Position numbers and translations under genes: made by a program
Assembly (NCBI GenBank): GCA_005656395.1
Contig: SRSI01000008.1
Span: 1 to 64,000, forward strand
Source: Strongyloides papillosus
Taxonomy: Eukaryota; Nematoda; Chromadorea; Rhabditida; Strongyloididae
Reading direction: 5' to 3'
DNA: 64,000 bases
Part shown: positions 1-10,628 of the stretch, piece after piece
How the letters are laid out: the number at the start of each line of letters is the position of its first letter
How positions within the stretch are numbered: the stretch's first letter is position 1
Notes under the pieces: generated by a model
The model's input: the letters and a program-made list of their open reading frames with translations, nothing else
What the model was told of the DNA's origin: nothing
The model's database searches: none

Positions 1-608
1 TTGCATGAAACGCTTGTAACTGTTATAATTTTTTTGTTGTTGACGTATTTTTATAATATTATATGCATTTGTACAGAACAATTAATAGAATAATTTACCA
101 CAAGATCGTTCTAAGACTTGTCTTAATAAAGAGTTGTAATAAGCTAAATAAAATTGTTTATATTTTGTTTTTAAGTGGATCTTAAAATATTTCAATTTAT
201 TTAAAAATAAATGCTAAATGTGTGAAATGTTAGTTTAAAACATTTTCTTCATAAAATATTTTATTTATACAATATTAATGTCCTTATATTTTTAAATATT
301 TTTTACCATTGTTACCTTTTAAGAAAGTATTCTACTGAAGAACAAACAAAAATAGTTCGTAATTACTACATCAACAAATGTTCAATTGTTTTTAACTCAA
401 AAATTATTCAAAACCTATCACAATGTGACCCAAGCTTCTTCAAGGCATGCAATATTAAGCCATGGTAAAATGTTTTGAAGAGTTAGATAAAACAATTAAA
501 TAAGAGTAATAATTAATCTTTTATAATGAACAAGCTTGTGCAAGAAATCAAATAGTGGTCATTTAAAAGATATTATTTTTCATACATAATTGTGTGAAAT
601 ATTGAATT
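1..608. other. Left flank without an intact gene
   Basis: No open frame of convincing quality on either strand. The stretch is AT-rich and holds only the decayed transposase-like remnant listed separately. Its last five bases, GAATT at 604-608, are the left target-site copy of LTR element A. Confidence 0.6.
327..441 (+). pseudogene. Decayed mariner/Tc-type transposase N-terminus
   Basis: Translation from about 327 gives a helix-turn-helix-like stretch (YSTEEQTKIVRNYYINKC), then frameshifts into LTQKLFKTY-like residues. This resembles the start of the transposase at 54103-53138, where FERTIVVECYYVNN and LTQKCYKKYF occur in the same order. No terminal repeats or catalytic region remain. The call rests on this short internal resemblance only. 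Confidence 0.3.
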
Positions 609-788
609 TGTAATATTTAAATATAAATATTTATAAATGCTAATTAATAATTTTATTATGATAATTTAAATTATATTATTTTCTATTTAAAAAGCATGTT
701 TTATATAATAAATCAGTTTAGTCTTCACTGAAATAAATGGATTTTGGTGCTAAACTCATAGTCTTAGCTATGAGCAAAGGTTACAACA
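609..788 (+). repeat. 5' LTR of element A
   Basis: TG...CA-bounded repeat matching 6180-6358 with one indel and a few substitutions. The gag reading frame is already open from an ATG at 737 inside the LTR and passes through its end. Confidence 0.9.
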
Positions 789-806
789 TAGAGGTTCCAC
801 CGATTG
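789..806 (+). other. Primer-binding site of element A, mutated
   Basis: TAGAGGTTCCACCGATTG follows the LTR directly. Element B has TGGAGGTTCCACGAACC in the same place, so A probably began TGG and mutated to TAG. Both would use a related primer tRNA. The change also turns the ATG at the LTR junction into ATA. Confidence 0.55.
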
Positions 807-1325
807 AATCAATCAAAACAGAGTCTGCAGATGCACAACAACGAGGAATGTTCTTGGAGGATATATGTGATGCTACAGGCGAAATTGATCTGAACAAATT
901 ACTGATGCAAATAAAGACATGTAACCCACAGAACAGTCCAACTCTCGCTGAACACATGCCTCTTATCTTCACTCTTGCATACAAGTATGGATGCTTAAAG
1001 AGAAGAATGAAAGATGGTACAAAATGTTCTGGCAAAGAAAAAGTCGATTTACCAGTTCTTCAACCTTATGATGACAAGAATTCTCGTGAATTCTTAGAAA
1101 AGTTTGAAATGCGTTATGGCGGGTTAGAAACAACTTTGCAACACCAACTTTTTAAAGAATATCTATCAGGAGGAGCTCTTATTGCTTATAAAGCATTGAA
1201 AATTGAGGATTACAATAACTTCAAAGAATTTGCTGATCACACAAATTAAAAATTCCGCAATTTAAGATGTACATGACAATTTATGTAAAATTGTATTACA
1301 TTTAAAAAAAAGGAAATTTTACAAA

Positions 1326-1640
1326 ATGAATAAAATTGTTATGCATTCTAGGTAGAATTGTTTTACATTTTAGATAGAATTGTTATGCATTCTAGGTAAA
1401 ATAGTTTTGCATTTTAGGTAGGATTGTTATGCATTTTAGGAAGAATTGTTTTGCATTTTAGGTAGAATTGTTTTGCATTTTAGGTAGGATTGTATGACAA
1501 TTGAGGAAGAATTGTATGACATTTGAGGGTGAATTGTATGACATTTGAGGGTGAATTGTATGACATTTGAGGAAGAATTGTATGACATTTGAAGAAGAAT
1601 TGTATAACAATTTAGGTAGAATTGTTATGCAAATTTTATA
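1326..1640. repeat. Tandem array of ~22-base units, left arm
   Basis: About fourteen degenerate units of the form ATTGTATGACATTTGAGGGTGA, or a GCATTTTAGGTAGAATTGTT variant, stand head to tail. The variants are ordered: the GCATTTTAGG type is outward and the GACATTTGAGG type inward. The same order appears mirrored in the right arm. Confidence 0.85.
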
Positions 1641-2374
1641 AAAAAAATTATCAAATATATTTAATTAATTATATTCCTTTTGGAAAACAAAAAAATAATA
1701 TATAAAAAGATTAAGAATTAAATAAAATTTACTATAAACTTATTGATGTACCAAATTAATCTAACAAACTTAATGAAAGTTTGAAATATTAAATATAAAA
1801 TCACAAAAATAATGTTAGTACTTAAAAACATTGTTATTTAAATATGGAAGAACTTTCATTTTCTAATCATTTATAATATACATGTACTTCAATATAAATT
1901 TAATAAAGATTTTATTTTAATAGTTAATTAGTAATTAATATATGTAGTATGAACTATGTAACAAAATTTTTATAAATAATTTTCAAATATCTTACTTATC
2001 TTATTTTCTGTAAATCACTTTTTTGAATCATATAATGTTGATCTATTTATAAAATTCTTGATCATTTTTATTTTGTTTTGTGTTTTCATTAATAAAATTT
2101 TCTAAATTTATATTGAGATACAAATATATTATTAATGTTTAGAAAATGAAAGTCCTTCTATATTTTAATAACAATGTTTTAAAGTACTAACATTATTTTT
2201 GTTATTTTACATTTAAGATTTCAAACTTTTATTAAGTTTATTAGATTAATTTAGTACATTACTTAGTTTATAGTATATTTATTTAATTCTTAATCTTTTT
2301 ATTTATTATTTTTCTTTTTTCTAAGAAGAATGTAATTAATTAAATATATTTGATAATTTTTTTTATAAAATTTG

Positions 2375-2672
2375 CATAACAATTCTACCAAAATTGTTAT
2401 ACAATTCTTCCTCAAATGTCATACAATTCACCCTCAAATGTCATACAATTCACCCTCAAATGTCATACAATTCACCCTCAAATGTCATACAATTTTTCCT
2501 CAATTGTCATACAATCCTACCTAAAATGCAAAACAATTCTTCCTAAAATGCATAACAATCCTACCTAAAATGCAAAACTATTTTACCTAGAATGCATAAC
2601 AATTCTATCTAAAATGTAAAACAATTCTACCTAGAATGCATAACAATTCTACCTAAATTGTAATACAATTTG
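2375..2672. repeat. Tandem array of ~22-base units, right arm
   Basis: Inverted counterpart of 1326-1640, with the same variant order. The units read as TCATACAATTCACCCTCAAA on the plus strand. Confidence 0.85.
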
Positions 2673-3165
2673 AATAGAATTGTACCTATACAAAAATTAG
2701 TAAAATGTAATACAAAATTCATTAAATTGTTATACAATTTAAGGTGAATTGTATGACAATTAGCATTAAATTGCAACCTTAAATTGCGGAATTTTTAATT
2801 TGTGTGATGCCTGGATAGAAAACTACAAGCCCAACTTTTCAAATAAGAGGAGAGGAATTATCTTGGAGCAATTACTAATCAACAATAGTAGAAAGGCAGA
2901 TTCACCAATACAATACATCAACAGTCTTCAAGGATAGATTAACGAACTATCTGAGCTTCGTCATTTGCCAGATTCAGAAATTGCTAAGTATTGGTTGGCC
3001 GCTGCAAAAGGATTAAAACGTTACGATGAAATCTTCGACTACTACTGTTCATCAAATAGAGAAAATTCTTTATTGAAAGCTAAAGTCTTGGCAGCATTAA
3101 AGAAAGAAACTCAACGTGATCCTACCTATAAAAAAGAGAATAATGGTCCATCAACTACAAAATAA

Positions 3166-4771
3166 GATTTTCGTAAAAAAGTAAACTTAATTGAATGTGA
3201 TAAACCCATAGATATTAGTGATGATGATAATAAAATCTTAAATGTTTATCGCCTTGTCTTAAATGGTAAAAAAAGTGTAGTTGTATGTAATGTACAAGGT
3301 AAAGAAAGTAATTGTCTCCTAGACTCAGGAGCTGAAGTTTCACTCATTGCAATCTCAAAAGTGAAAGAAATACATCCACTTCCAGTCATTAAGAAAAATC
3401 CTCGTATCATAGTTAGCGACGTGCAAAATCAACCTTTACATCTTCTTGGATCGGTAGAACTATTAGTAGAAGATATTTTGGTACCCGTGTTAGTTGTACA
3501 ATCACTAAATAACATCGATGCTATTTTAGGAACTAATGCACAATCAAAATCTCCTACACTCCAATCCAAATTGCAAAGATTATGGTCAGTAAATAATATA
3601 AGTCCGGATACAACTGTTGAGAAATTATTGTCAAATTATGATGTAGTTGCTTCCTCAGGGTTTCATAAACCATCGTCAAAAATCCCACCAATTACTTTTG
3701 AACTACTTGATGAAAAACCTGTACAACAGAAGTCTCGTCCAATTCCAGTAGCAGTTTTTCAAGATCTGCAAGTACAAATAAAAGAAATTGAACAGATGGG
3801 CGTAATAGTTGAAAGTGAGAGTCCGTACAACTCACCTATCCTTCCTGTTAAGAAACCAGATGGTTCTATCCGTATGTGCTTGGATTTTGTTAAAGTTAAT
3901 CAAAATATACGTTATAAAAATTTACCGTTACCGTTGATTGATAATATTTTTTTACAATTAGAAAACAAGTCTGTTTTTAGCACAATGGATCTTAACAAAG
4001 GATACTGGCAATTGAAACTCTCTCCAGAAGCTCAAGTTATTACAGCATTTAATTTTGGTGTAAAACATTACCAATTTGCCGTTTTGCCTTTTGGCTTATC
4101 TGTAGCGCCGGGAATTTTTCAAAAGATCATGCAGATGGTTCTCAAGCCCGTTTTAGAAAAATATCCCACTGATGTCTACATTTATATTGATGACATTTTA
4201 GTCGCTACTTCTTCTACATCCTTACATCTCCAAATATTGAATGAAATATTCCAACTATTACAAAAATATGAATTAAAATTGAATCTAAAGAAATCAAAAT
4301 TTTTACAAAAAGAAGTTAGTTATTTAGGTATGAGACTTACTTCTTCTGGTCTTGCTATGTCTCCAGAAAAATTGAGGAAAGTAATGGACTTCCCGATACC
4401 TCAAAATAAGAAAACATTGTTGTCATTCCTTGGTCTTGCAAACTTCCTACGTCGATTTTTAAAGAATTATACAATTGATTCAAAACCATTATATGATCTT
4501 TCCACTCAACCAACCTTCTCCTGGACTGAACAAGCTCTGGAAAGCTTCCAGAAAGTAAAGAAGAGTCTTTTTGAAGCCCCCATTCTAACTGCACCTAACT
4601 TTGCTAAAGTTCTAGATGAATCTTGGCCATTCTTTCTAACAGATGCTAGCAAAATTGGAATAGGCGCAGTTTTGCTTCAAAAGGTGAACGGAGACATGAA
4701 AATTATTGCCATGTTTAATCGATCTTTACATGGGAGTGAAAAGAACTACCCCCTACCGACTTGGAAGCATT
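3166..4771 (+). pseudogene. Pol of element A: protease, RT and start of RNase H
   Basis: The frame is open after the stop at 3163-3165. It shows an aspartic protease motif LLDSGAE at about 3316-3336. A Ty3-type reverse transcriptase follows, with SPYNSPILPVKKPDGS and the catalytic YIDD near 4183-4194. The RNase H begins with the canonical TDAS near 4640. The frame breaks in a C run near 4750, where one base appears to be missing, and the remaining RNase H and the integrase continue in the next frame from 4761. RT and RNase H catalytic residues are present; the breaks make expression unlikely. Confidence 0.85.
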
Positions 4772-6191
4772 AGCAATTTCAGCAGCATTGACACAAATGA
4801 ATTTGATTTTGCACGGAGTTCCTGTAACCATTATAACGGACCACCAATGTCTGACGTACATTTTTTCTAAACCAAATCTTTCAACACGTCTGAATAAATG
4901 GAAACTTCATATGCAACAGTATCGTATTAAAACAATTAAATATATGGAAGGAAAGTCCAACTTCATAGCGGACTGTCTATCCAGATGTTTAAAGGTAGTT
5001 GAAACTGGTAATGCTGAACAATTTCCGGCTATTCAAATATGTTCAATAAATAGATCTTTCAACTGGGACTTTTTCCCGTCTAGGCCAGAATGGCAAGAAC
5101 TTCAACAACGCGATGAACATATACAATTACTTTATACTTTTTTAGATGGAACAAATAAGTCAAATGATATCATAGTTTTACCAAAACACATGCGAAAATT
5201 ATCAAATTTCAAAATATCACAAGATAAGTTAGTTACTACTTTAGATGGTAAGATTGTTATACCAAAGTCCACCGTTTCACATTTATGTCGTTTACTACAT
5301 AAATCTCACGAAGGTTATGCTATAATGGTTGATAAAATACAAAGAAAATTTTCCTGTGTCGGATTCACTACCATTGTCAAGTCCTTTCTTAGTAATTGTT
5401 CTGCCTGCTATAAGAATAAGGAATTACGTATACCTAAAACAAATAGAAAGATAAAATACTCTTTAATGCAGAAAGCTTACGTGGATATTGGGTACAGTGA
5501 AGCTTACTCTTCATTCTTTATCACTTTGGTTGAAGCATATAGTAACTACACGTTTGCATCGTGGATTAGTAACATGCGTGCTATAACAGTCATAAAGTTT
5601 ATAGATCAAATAATTCAACTTACCGGAACATTTGATATGATACAGTTCGACAATCAATCAAATTTCAGAAGTAAAGAATTAACGGACTACTTATGCTCAA
5701 AAGGAATTGAACCACATTTTTCAATACCGTTTGAACATTATACTAACGGCAAGGCCGAACGCATGGTGAAAACTTTGAAATACGATTTACAAAAAATGTA
5801 CGATGACAACATCCCGAAAACTAAAGCAATCCAGAAAGTCCTAGAAAAGTCTCGCCAAATTCCATATGGTATAGATAACGAAAAATATACTCCTCTCCAA
5901 CGTTTCTTTCAAGATAAAAATCGGGAACTATCAAATACTATAAGCCCCGTTGAGAGTACAACTATTATACCACTTTTTCTACATGGGTATTATAGACCGA
6001 GGCCAGACATTGATGCCGATTGGGAACCATGCTACGTACTACAAAAAATCAACAATTCTGTTTACGTTATTATGGAGCCTGGAAGACGTATCACTCGTAG
6101 AACTTCTCACTATGTCAAATTAACCTCTCAACCTTTATCTGATGAAATCGCTACCGAAGCGAAATCAAAACTGGATGGATGTAATATTTAA
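4761..6191 (+). CDS. Pol of element A: end of RNase H and integrase
   Basis: Continues RNase H (LEALAIS, then TDH at about 4842-4850), so this RNase H keeps the three canonical Ty3 acidic positions. The integrase has an HHCC zinc-binding module around 5280-5415. Its catalytic core residues lie at about 5482 (VDIGY), 5647 (FDNQS) and 5754 (NGKAER). The frame ends in the 3' LTR at 6189-6191. There is no second RNase H beyond the integrase. It is separated from the upstream pol frame by a one-base shift, so it is part of a broken gene. Confidence 0.82.
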   Translation: MEALAISAALTQMNLILHGVPVTIITDHQCLTYIFSKPNLSTRLNKWKLHMQQYRIKTIKYMEGKSNFIADCLSRCLKVVETGNAEQFPAIQICSINRSFNWDFFPSRPEWQELQQRDEHIQLLYTFLDGTNKSNDIIVLPKHMRKLSNFKISQDKLVTTLDGKIVIPKSTVSHLCRLLHKSHEGYAIMVDKIQRKFSCVGFTTIVKSFLSNCSACYKNKELRIPKTNRKIKYSLMQKAYVDIGYSEAYSSFFITLVEAYSNYTFASWISNMRAITVIKFIDQIIQLTGTFDMIQFDNQSNFRSKELTDYLCSKGIEPHFSIPFEHYTNGKAERMVKTLKYDLQKMYDDNIPKTKAIQKVLEKSRQIPYGIDNEKYTPLQRFFQDKNRELSNTISPVESTTIIPLFLHGYYRPRPDIDADWEPCYVLQKINNSVYVIMEPGRRITRRTSHYVKLTSQPLSDEIATEAKSKLDGCNI

Positions 6192-6358
6192 ATATAAATA
6201 TTTATAAATGCTAATTAATAATTTTATTATGATAATTTAAATTATATTATTTTCTATTTAAAAAGCATGTTTTTATAATAAATCAGTTTAGTCTTCACTG
6301 AAATAAATGGATTTTGGTGCTAAACTCATAGCCTTAGCTATGAGCAAAGGTTACAACA
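6180..6358 (+). repeat. 3' LTR of element A
   Basis: Matches 609-788. The bases just upstream (CTGGATGGA) are a weak purine-rich tract. GAATT follows at 6359-6363 as target duplication. Confidence 0.9.
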
Positions 6359-6619
6359 GAATTATTACAAAATGTATCCATGCGTTTAAAACTTAAAAAT
6401 AAGTTTAAATTGAATAAAATTAAGAAATATTTTTTTTAAATGTAAATCATTAAAAAATTTAAAAATTTCTTTTAAATTCGTTCTTGAGAACGATCTTGTA
6501 ATATATTATTCTCTAGCAAGTTCTTTACAAAATGCGTATAATACTATAAAAATATGCCACCTACAAAAAAAGTTATAAAGTGTTATATTGTAACTGTGAT
6601 GCATATTTTGGCCCACCCT

Positions 6620-6895
6620 GTACATACACCATTTCATAAATACGAACTTACAACCTTCATTATTTTTTGGTATATCATACAAAGACAGTGACAACGTTAC
6701 CAATTGTATTGTACCAATAACTTCAACTATATTATATCAATCTCATTCTCTATCAAAAGCAATTAATAAGTTTGTTATCTACAACCAGTTACTACCTAAA
6801 ATTAGATTATCAATTGGTTTGACAAAATGACGAGCTTTATAATTTGCTAAACACCCTATAAAAACTATTATATTAAAAATTAATTTGGCACATTA
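6620..6895. pseudogene. Rearranged fragment of gene X
   Basis: Bases 6620-6821 match part of gene X exon 3 in plus-strand orientation (GGTATATCATACAAAGACAG region). Bases 6822-6895 match gene X exon 4 plus intron 3 in the opposite orientation. The two pieces are therefore joined head to head, with an inversion breakpoint near 6822. In the second piece intron 3 is unoccupied: the run ...ATATTA|AAAATTAATTT... equals the target of element B without the insertion. Frames are broken throughout. Confidence 0.7.
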
Positions 6896-7336
6896 CCAAT
6901 TATAATATAAAGCACAGCAATTTTTACTCAGATACCAAATATTATATTAATATGCATTCTTTTATGTTTATACAGTGATTAAAGTGTTTTCATTATAAAA
7001 TGTAATATTGTTTTCATAATTTTTTCACAACTAATATGTCATTCAAACTGTTTTTATATCTTCATAGTTATTACATGTATTTTTTATACACAATATTGGA
7101 AGTTATTGTTCTTAAAATGAGAATACACAAACAAAAATTTCTTCACATTTTTTGATAAATATTTTTCAAAAAAATTAATTCAAATCAAAATTATTTCAAA
7201 ATTTTCAATCACAAATATTTTAAAATGTATCAAAATATTTACAAAATGACTAAAGAAATAAAAAAAGTGGAGTTATTTATCTATAAGGCTCATAATAACA
7301 GATAAAAACACTGATCCCTTTAAAACAAAAATTTTA

Positions 7337-8195
7337 TTACTTCTTTTTAATTTTAACAAAGTTTTTCAATGCTGAAAGTTTATCTTCTTGGGCATTACGT
7401 TTATGCCCTATTGAAAATGGTTTATTTGTACCCATTACTACGGGTAATGGTGCCTTAAATTCATCATCGCTACTTTCATCACTATCAGTTATCTCCCCTA
7501 CAACCTCCTCAACAATTTTTGTGGATGATGATGATTCACCTTTATTTCCAAATAAAGAATCTAGTAATTCTTCATCCTCCTTCTCTTGAGCTTTCACATC
7601 ATCTGCTATTGAAGAGGCTTTCTGTTCAATGAGATCATCCAAATTTAAGTTAATATTTCTCCTATTAGTTTCTTGTAATTCTTCTAACTCATTCAAAGCA
7701 TCCATCTCTGCTTTACTTTGTTGGGTTCTTTTCTCAAGCATTTTCATTGGATCATTTTTCTCAGCTTCTTCTTTTTCTTCTTCTGCTTTTTTTTGATCTT
7801 GATATAGTTTATATGCCTCAAACAGCCTCGTTGCACCACTTTCAGCTGTATAATCTGTATTTTCTAAATCTGTTTTGAATTTAATCTCCGCCAAACAATT
7901 AAGACATCTACAATTAAATGTTATATAACTATAAAAAAATAAAATTTAACACACCTAAAAGTAAATCTAAAAATTTTAAACCTAAATAATCTTCTCCATG
8001 AGCTGTTTCTCTTTTCATATTGAATTTCTTTCCCTTGTAAATGTATTCATTACAAGTATTACATTGCATATTAAAAGGTGTCATAACACATTGTATAAAA
8101 TAAGATGACTTTTTTGTTCTTATCTTAGGAACCTTTGATCCATCGAAATCAGGTGAATAGTATTTTTGAAAAACTTTTCTTTCTGTTCCAGTCAT
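7337..8195 (-). CDS. yju2: Spliceosome factor YJU2/CCDC94 (left copy)
   Basis: YJU2 (Cwc16 family) acts in the NineTeen-complex-associated spliceosome at the first splicing step. Exon 1 starts at 8195. It holds the family signature: ERKVFQKYYSPDFD, then APFNM-like TPFNMQCNTC and EYIYKGKKFN. CNTC is the first pair of a zinc site and CLNC in exon 2 is the second. Exon 2 (about 7900-7337) continues CLAEIKFKTDLENTDY, NPMK-like DPMKMLEKRT and an acidic-basic tail. An intron of about 43-47 bases separates them. The exact donor is uncertain because the residues just before it (LKFLDLLLG) do not match the usual IFRFY-type sequence. The start ATG overlaps the upstream BPI stop by one base. This copy looks intact apart from that junction. 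Confidence 0.85.
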
Positions 8196-9510
8196 TATTT
8201 AGTAGGTATAGAAAATATCAGATGTGCTTTGTTTAGTAGTGGAAGACATAACTCCAATTTGTTGCAATATTTCTCACCAAGATGGTCCTGTTTTATCAAA
8301 ATACCAACATCCATGTACAAATCAAAGAGCGACATACTAAAACCATCTGGAGTAGCGATTTGGAATTTTACATTTCTAGTTGCATTAATATAAATACAGC
8401 TAGAATTAAAATGAAATCGTGGAAAAGCAATAGAACCGCAGTCAATGGTAACTGACTTCCGGGTCGGCAATTTTTCTTTATTTCCGGGATTAACTCATCA
8501 ATACAAAGACCATCACTACAACTACGTTGGAAAGAGTTTCTTATGCCTTGTGGAATTAATTTTAAAATATTATCATCAATCATAAAATGACTGAGTTTTG
8601 AAAGTTCAAATGCATATGCTGCTGAATCCAAAATACGATCACCATCAAAGTCAATACATAAATACTTATTTGTGTTGTATGGATGAATAACATTATTTGG
8701 TTTTGGAATTTTAGGATCATTTTAATGTTCTTCATAATATATAAGATCTTCTATTGGAATTGTAAAGCTAGTTGCCGATGATTCTGGATTTGATGTTAAA
8801 GCACAATCTATATGAAAGCCTTCAAGAGTTCCTGTTAACCCAACATCTAACGGGAATGATCCTAAAATTTTGTTACCTTGATCACTTTCAACTTTTTCAA
8901 TCTCTTGACATATAACTTCTTCTATTTTTCCTTTAAAATGTTTCTCAATCTCTTTTCTAAATAAATCAATAATGTCATCAAGTAAACTTCCGTGGAACTT
9001 AATATCAAATACTCCAAAGTTAGCTGTACAACCAGAATTAGAAAGATTTGGATGACAATTAAGAGATGAGATACCAAGAGATGCATCAACAGAGGTACTT
9101 CCAATTGTAACATCAACAGTTTCTGATTTACTTACATGAATAAATCCTTCTTTAATTTTTACTTGATAATGAGCTGACATTTTTCCTGATATTCCCTGTA
9201 AATTGATACCAAGTTTATCAGGTGGAGAGAATTGAATAACATTTGAAGATTTAGGAATATTAAATTCTTCAATTTTGATTTCGGATAAATGATATGTGAA
9301 TTTAAGGAATCCTTCAATATCAGGTATATTAACTTTACTGATTATAGAATTTAAGTAGTCAATTGCAACACCAGCCATATAATTTAAGCAAACACTACTG
9401 AATTGAATCTGTGCACCAGGAATTGTATTTCCATTAACATTTCTTAAATTAAGCGCTAGAAATATTGTTAAAAAAACACCTAATAACCTTGAATAAATCA
9501 TTCTTACCAA
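8195..9510 (-). pseudogene. BPI/LBP-like secreted lipid-binding protein (left copy), broken
   Basis: The protein starts with a hydrophobic signal-peptide-like segment (residues 1-27, ending NVNG). It then follows the BPI/LBP/PLTP/CETP N-terminal pattern: a VCLNYMAGVAIDYLN helix, a LHYKVS-like strand region and paired cysteines. BPI1 covers 9510-8722 and ends in an in-frame TAA at 8722-8724. The second half, about 8720-8195, continues in frame to KKN. A frameshift follows near 8465, after which KSVTIDCGSIAFPRF restores BPI-like sequence to the stop at 8195-8197. Total length, about 435 codons, is near normal for the family. Both lesions are also in the right copy. An unusual expression mode cannot be excluded. 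Confidence 0.72.
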
Positions 9511-10107
9511 GGTAAATGTTCAGTGATCGAATGTCGAGAAAAATCGCAACCATTTTATGTTCCTTCTTCCAGCTTAATTTGATAAGAAACTTAATCATCT
9601 GCTTATGATAAAACTTATGTTAATTATCCATTAATTTTTACAAATAAAGTTATTTGAATATACTTGTATTTTTTCGTGATATCATTATATGTAAAAAAAT
9701 GAATACATTAATGTGAAAGATAAAAAATGGTTGTCATGCAGAAAATATAGTATAAAGTAATAAATCTAAATTTCTTAAGATGATGAACCATTTTCATTAC
9801 TTACCAGTCCATATTTATAATCATTAACCAGACAGTAAATCAAACATTGCCACAACAACCTGTTATCATTTTAAGTATAATAGTAATTTTGTTTATTAAC
9901 ATAAAGTTCAAATTCAGCACTATTTTTTTAACATGTTACACTACTTGTAATTATTAATATTTTGTGAGCACATTAACTAAATTTCATACAAATAATGATT
10001 AGAGAATCTGATATGTTAAAAAAATGTTCTATCACTACTTACCATGTTTTATAACAGGTGACCGATTGAAACTTTTGTTGAAATCAATATAATAATACAA
10101 TATAATA
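9511..10107. other. Upstream region of the BPI-like gene
   Basis: No gene seen. It holds the BPI-like upstream sequence with two GATA-type motifs (listed separately). The mirror copy is at 21549-22145 and looks identical by eye. Confidence 0.5.
9580..9611. promoter_or_regulatory. Paired GATA-type sites upstream of the BPI-like gene
   Basis: TGATAAGA at 9580-9587 and TGATAA at 9606-9611 lie about 70-100 bases before the BPI-like start. In nematodes TGATAA sites bind intestinal GATA factors of the ELT-2 type, which would suit a secreted lipid-binding protein. Such motifs occur by chance in AT-rich DNA. The same pair occurs mirrored at 22045-22076. Confidence 0.25.
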
Positions 10108-10618
10108 CAGCTCATTTAAACTATTTGATAATCTAATTTTAGGTAGTAACTGATTTTAGACGACAAACATATAAATTGTTTTAGATAGAAAATGAGATTT
10201 ATATAATATTGTTGAAATTATTGGTTCAACATAATTGGTAACGTTGTCACTGTCTTTGAATGATATACCAAAGAACAATAAAAGGTATAATTTCTTATTC
10301 ATGAAATGGTGTATGTAAATGATTTGAAAAAAAGGTTCTCAATAATATCTTGGAGTGTGTCACAAAAATGTATATCACCAATAGCATTTCCTTTTCTAGT
10401 ATGATATTCAGTTATCATATTACATCCTTTTTTTAAATCTATTCCTATCTATAGAGTACGTAGTGATATTGAGGTGTCTTTCAAAAAGCGTTAAGAGTAT
10501 GTGGGCCGTTAAACGTCGTTTTCTATATTTTTCATCTAAACATGAAACATAAATTCTATAAAGAAAATTGAATAAACATTCGAACCTTTCACTTTGTTTA
10601 CTTCCATATATATTTCCT
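10108..10618 (-). pseudogene. Decayed copy of gene X (left arm)
   Basis: Sequence matches gene X exon 3 (about 36890-37190) at 10108-10437 and exon 1 (about 37570-37760) at 10438-10618. The roughly 380 bases between them in gene X are missing, as is the 5' end. Frames are interrupted. It lies head to head with the kinase-like remnant starting at 10629, the same arrangement as the full pair at 37945/38246. Confidence 0.75.
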
Positions 10619-10628
10619 TATAATTGTT

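Larger units (their letters stand above)
1238..2806. mobile_element. Fold-back (large inverted-repeat) non-autonomous element
   Basis: The insertion begins CACACAAATTAAAAATTCC and ends with its reverse complement, a 29-base terminal inverted repeat. Beyond the termini most of the length is also inverted: the sequence near 1320-1960 recurs reversed near 2060-2690. A dinucleotide AT on each side (1236-1237, 2807-2808) is the likely target duplication, because removing one copy restores the gag frame. No coding potential was seen. It is a MITE or fold-back element of unknown superfamily. The whole insert should form a long hairpin when single-stranded. Confidence 0.85.
737..3165 (+). pseudogene. 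Gag of element A, interrupted
   Basis: Gag is open from 737 to the fold-back insertion at 1238. It resumes at 2807 in a consistent reading frame once the insertion is ignored. Two in-frame stops follow, TAG at 2935-2937 and TAA at 3163-3165. The ancestral start was probably the codon at 788-790 (now ATA) at the LTR/PBS junction; the present ATG at 737 lies in the LTR. No CCHC knuckle was seen. The part after the insertion has an ordinary helical, Lys/Glu-rich Gag composition. Not functional as it stands. Confidence 0.75.
609..6358 (+). mobile_element. LTR retrotransposon A (Ty3-like), degenerate
   Basis: Two LTRs of about 180 bases (609-788 and 6180-6358) begin TGTAAT and end CAACA. They are flanked by a perfect 5-base duplication, GAATT, at 604-608 and 6359-6363. 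Inside are gag, aspartic protease, reverse transcriptase, a single Ty3-type RNase H and integrase, all on the plus strand. Gag is interrupted by a 1569-base fold-back element and also carries stops; pol has a frameshift near 4750. The domain order PR-RT-RH-IN is that of Metaviridae (Ty3). Unlike C, D and E it has no second RNase H after integrase. Confidence 0.92.

Noticed and set aside
1326..2672. Regularly spaced short repeats resembling a CRISPR array
   Set aside because: Units are head to tail without spacers, variable, mirrored in inverted arms, and in a eukaryotic transposon.
6596..6617. TTTTGGCCCACCCTGTACAT resembling a mariner/Tc terminus
   Set aside because: No matching inverted partner or transposase nearby; could be a decayed solo end but cannot be supported.
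6506..6703. Small minus-strand open frame
   Set aside because: Lies opposite the plus-oriented gene X fragment; its residues have no resemblance to other proteins here.
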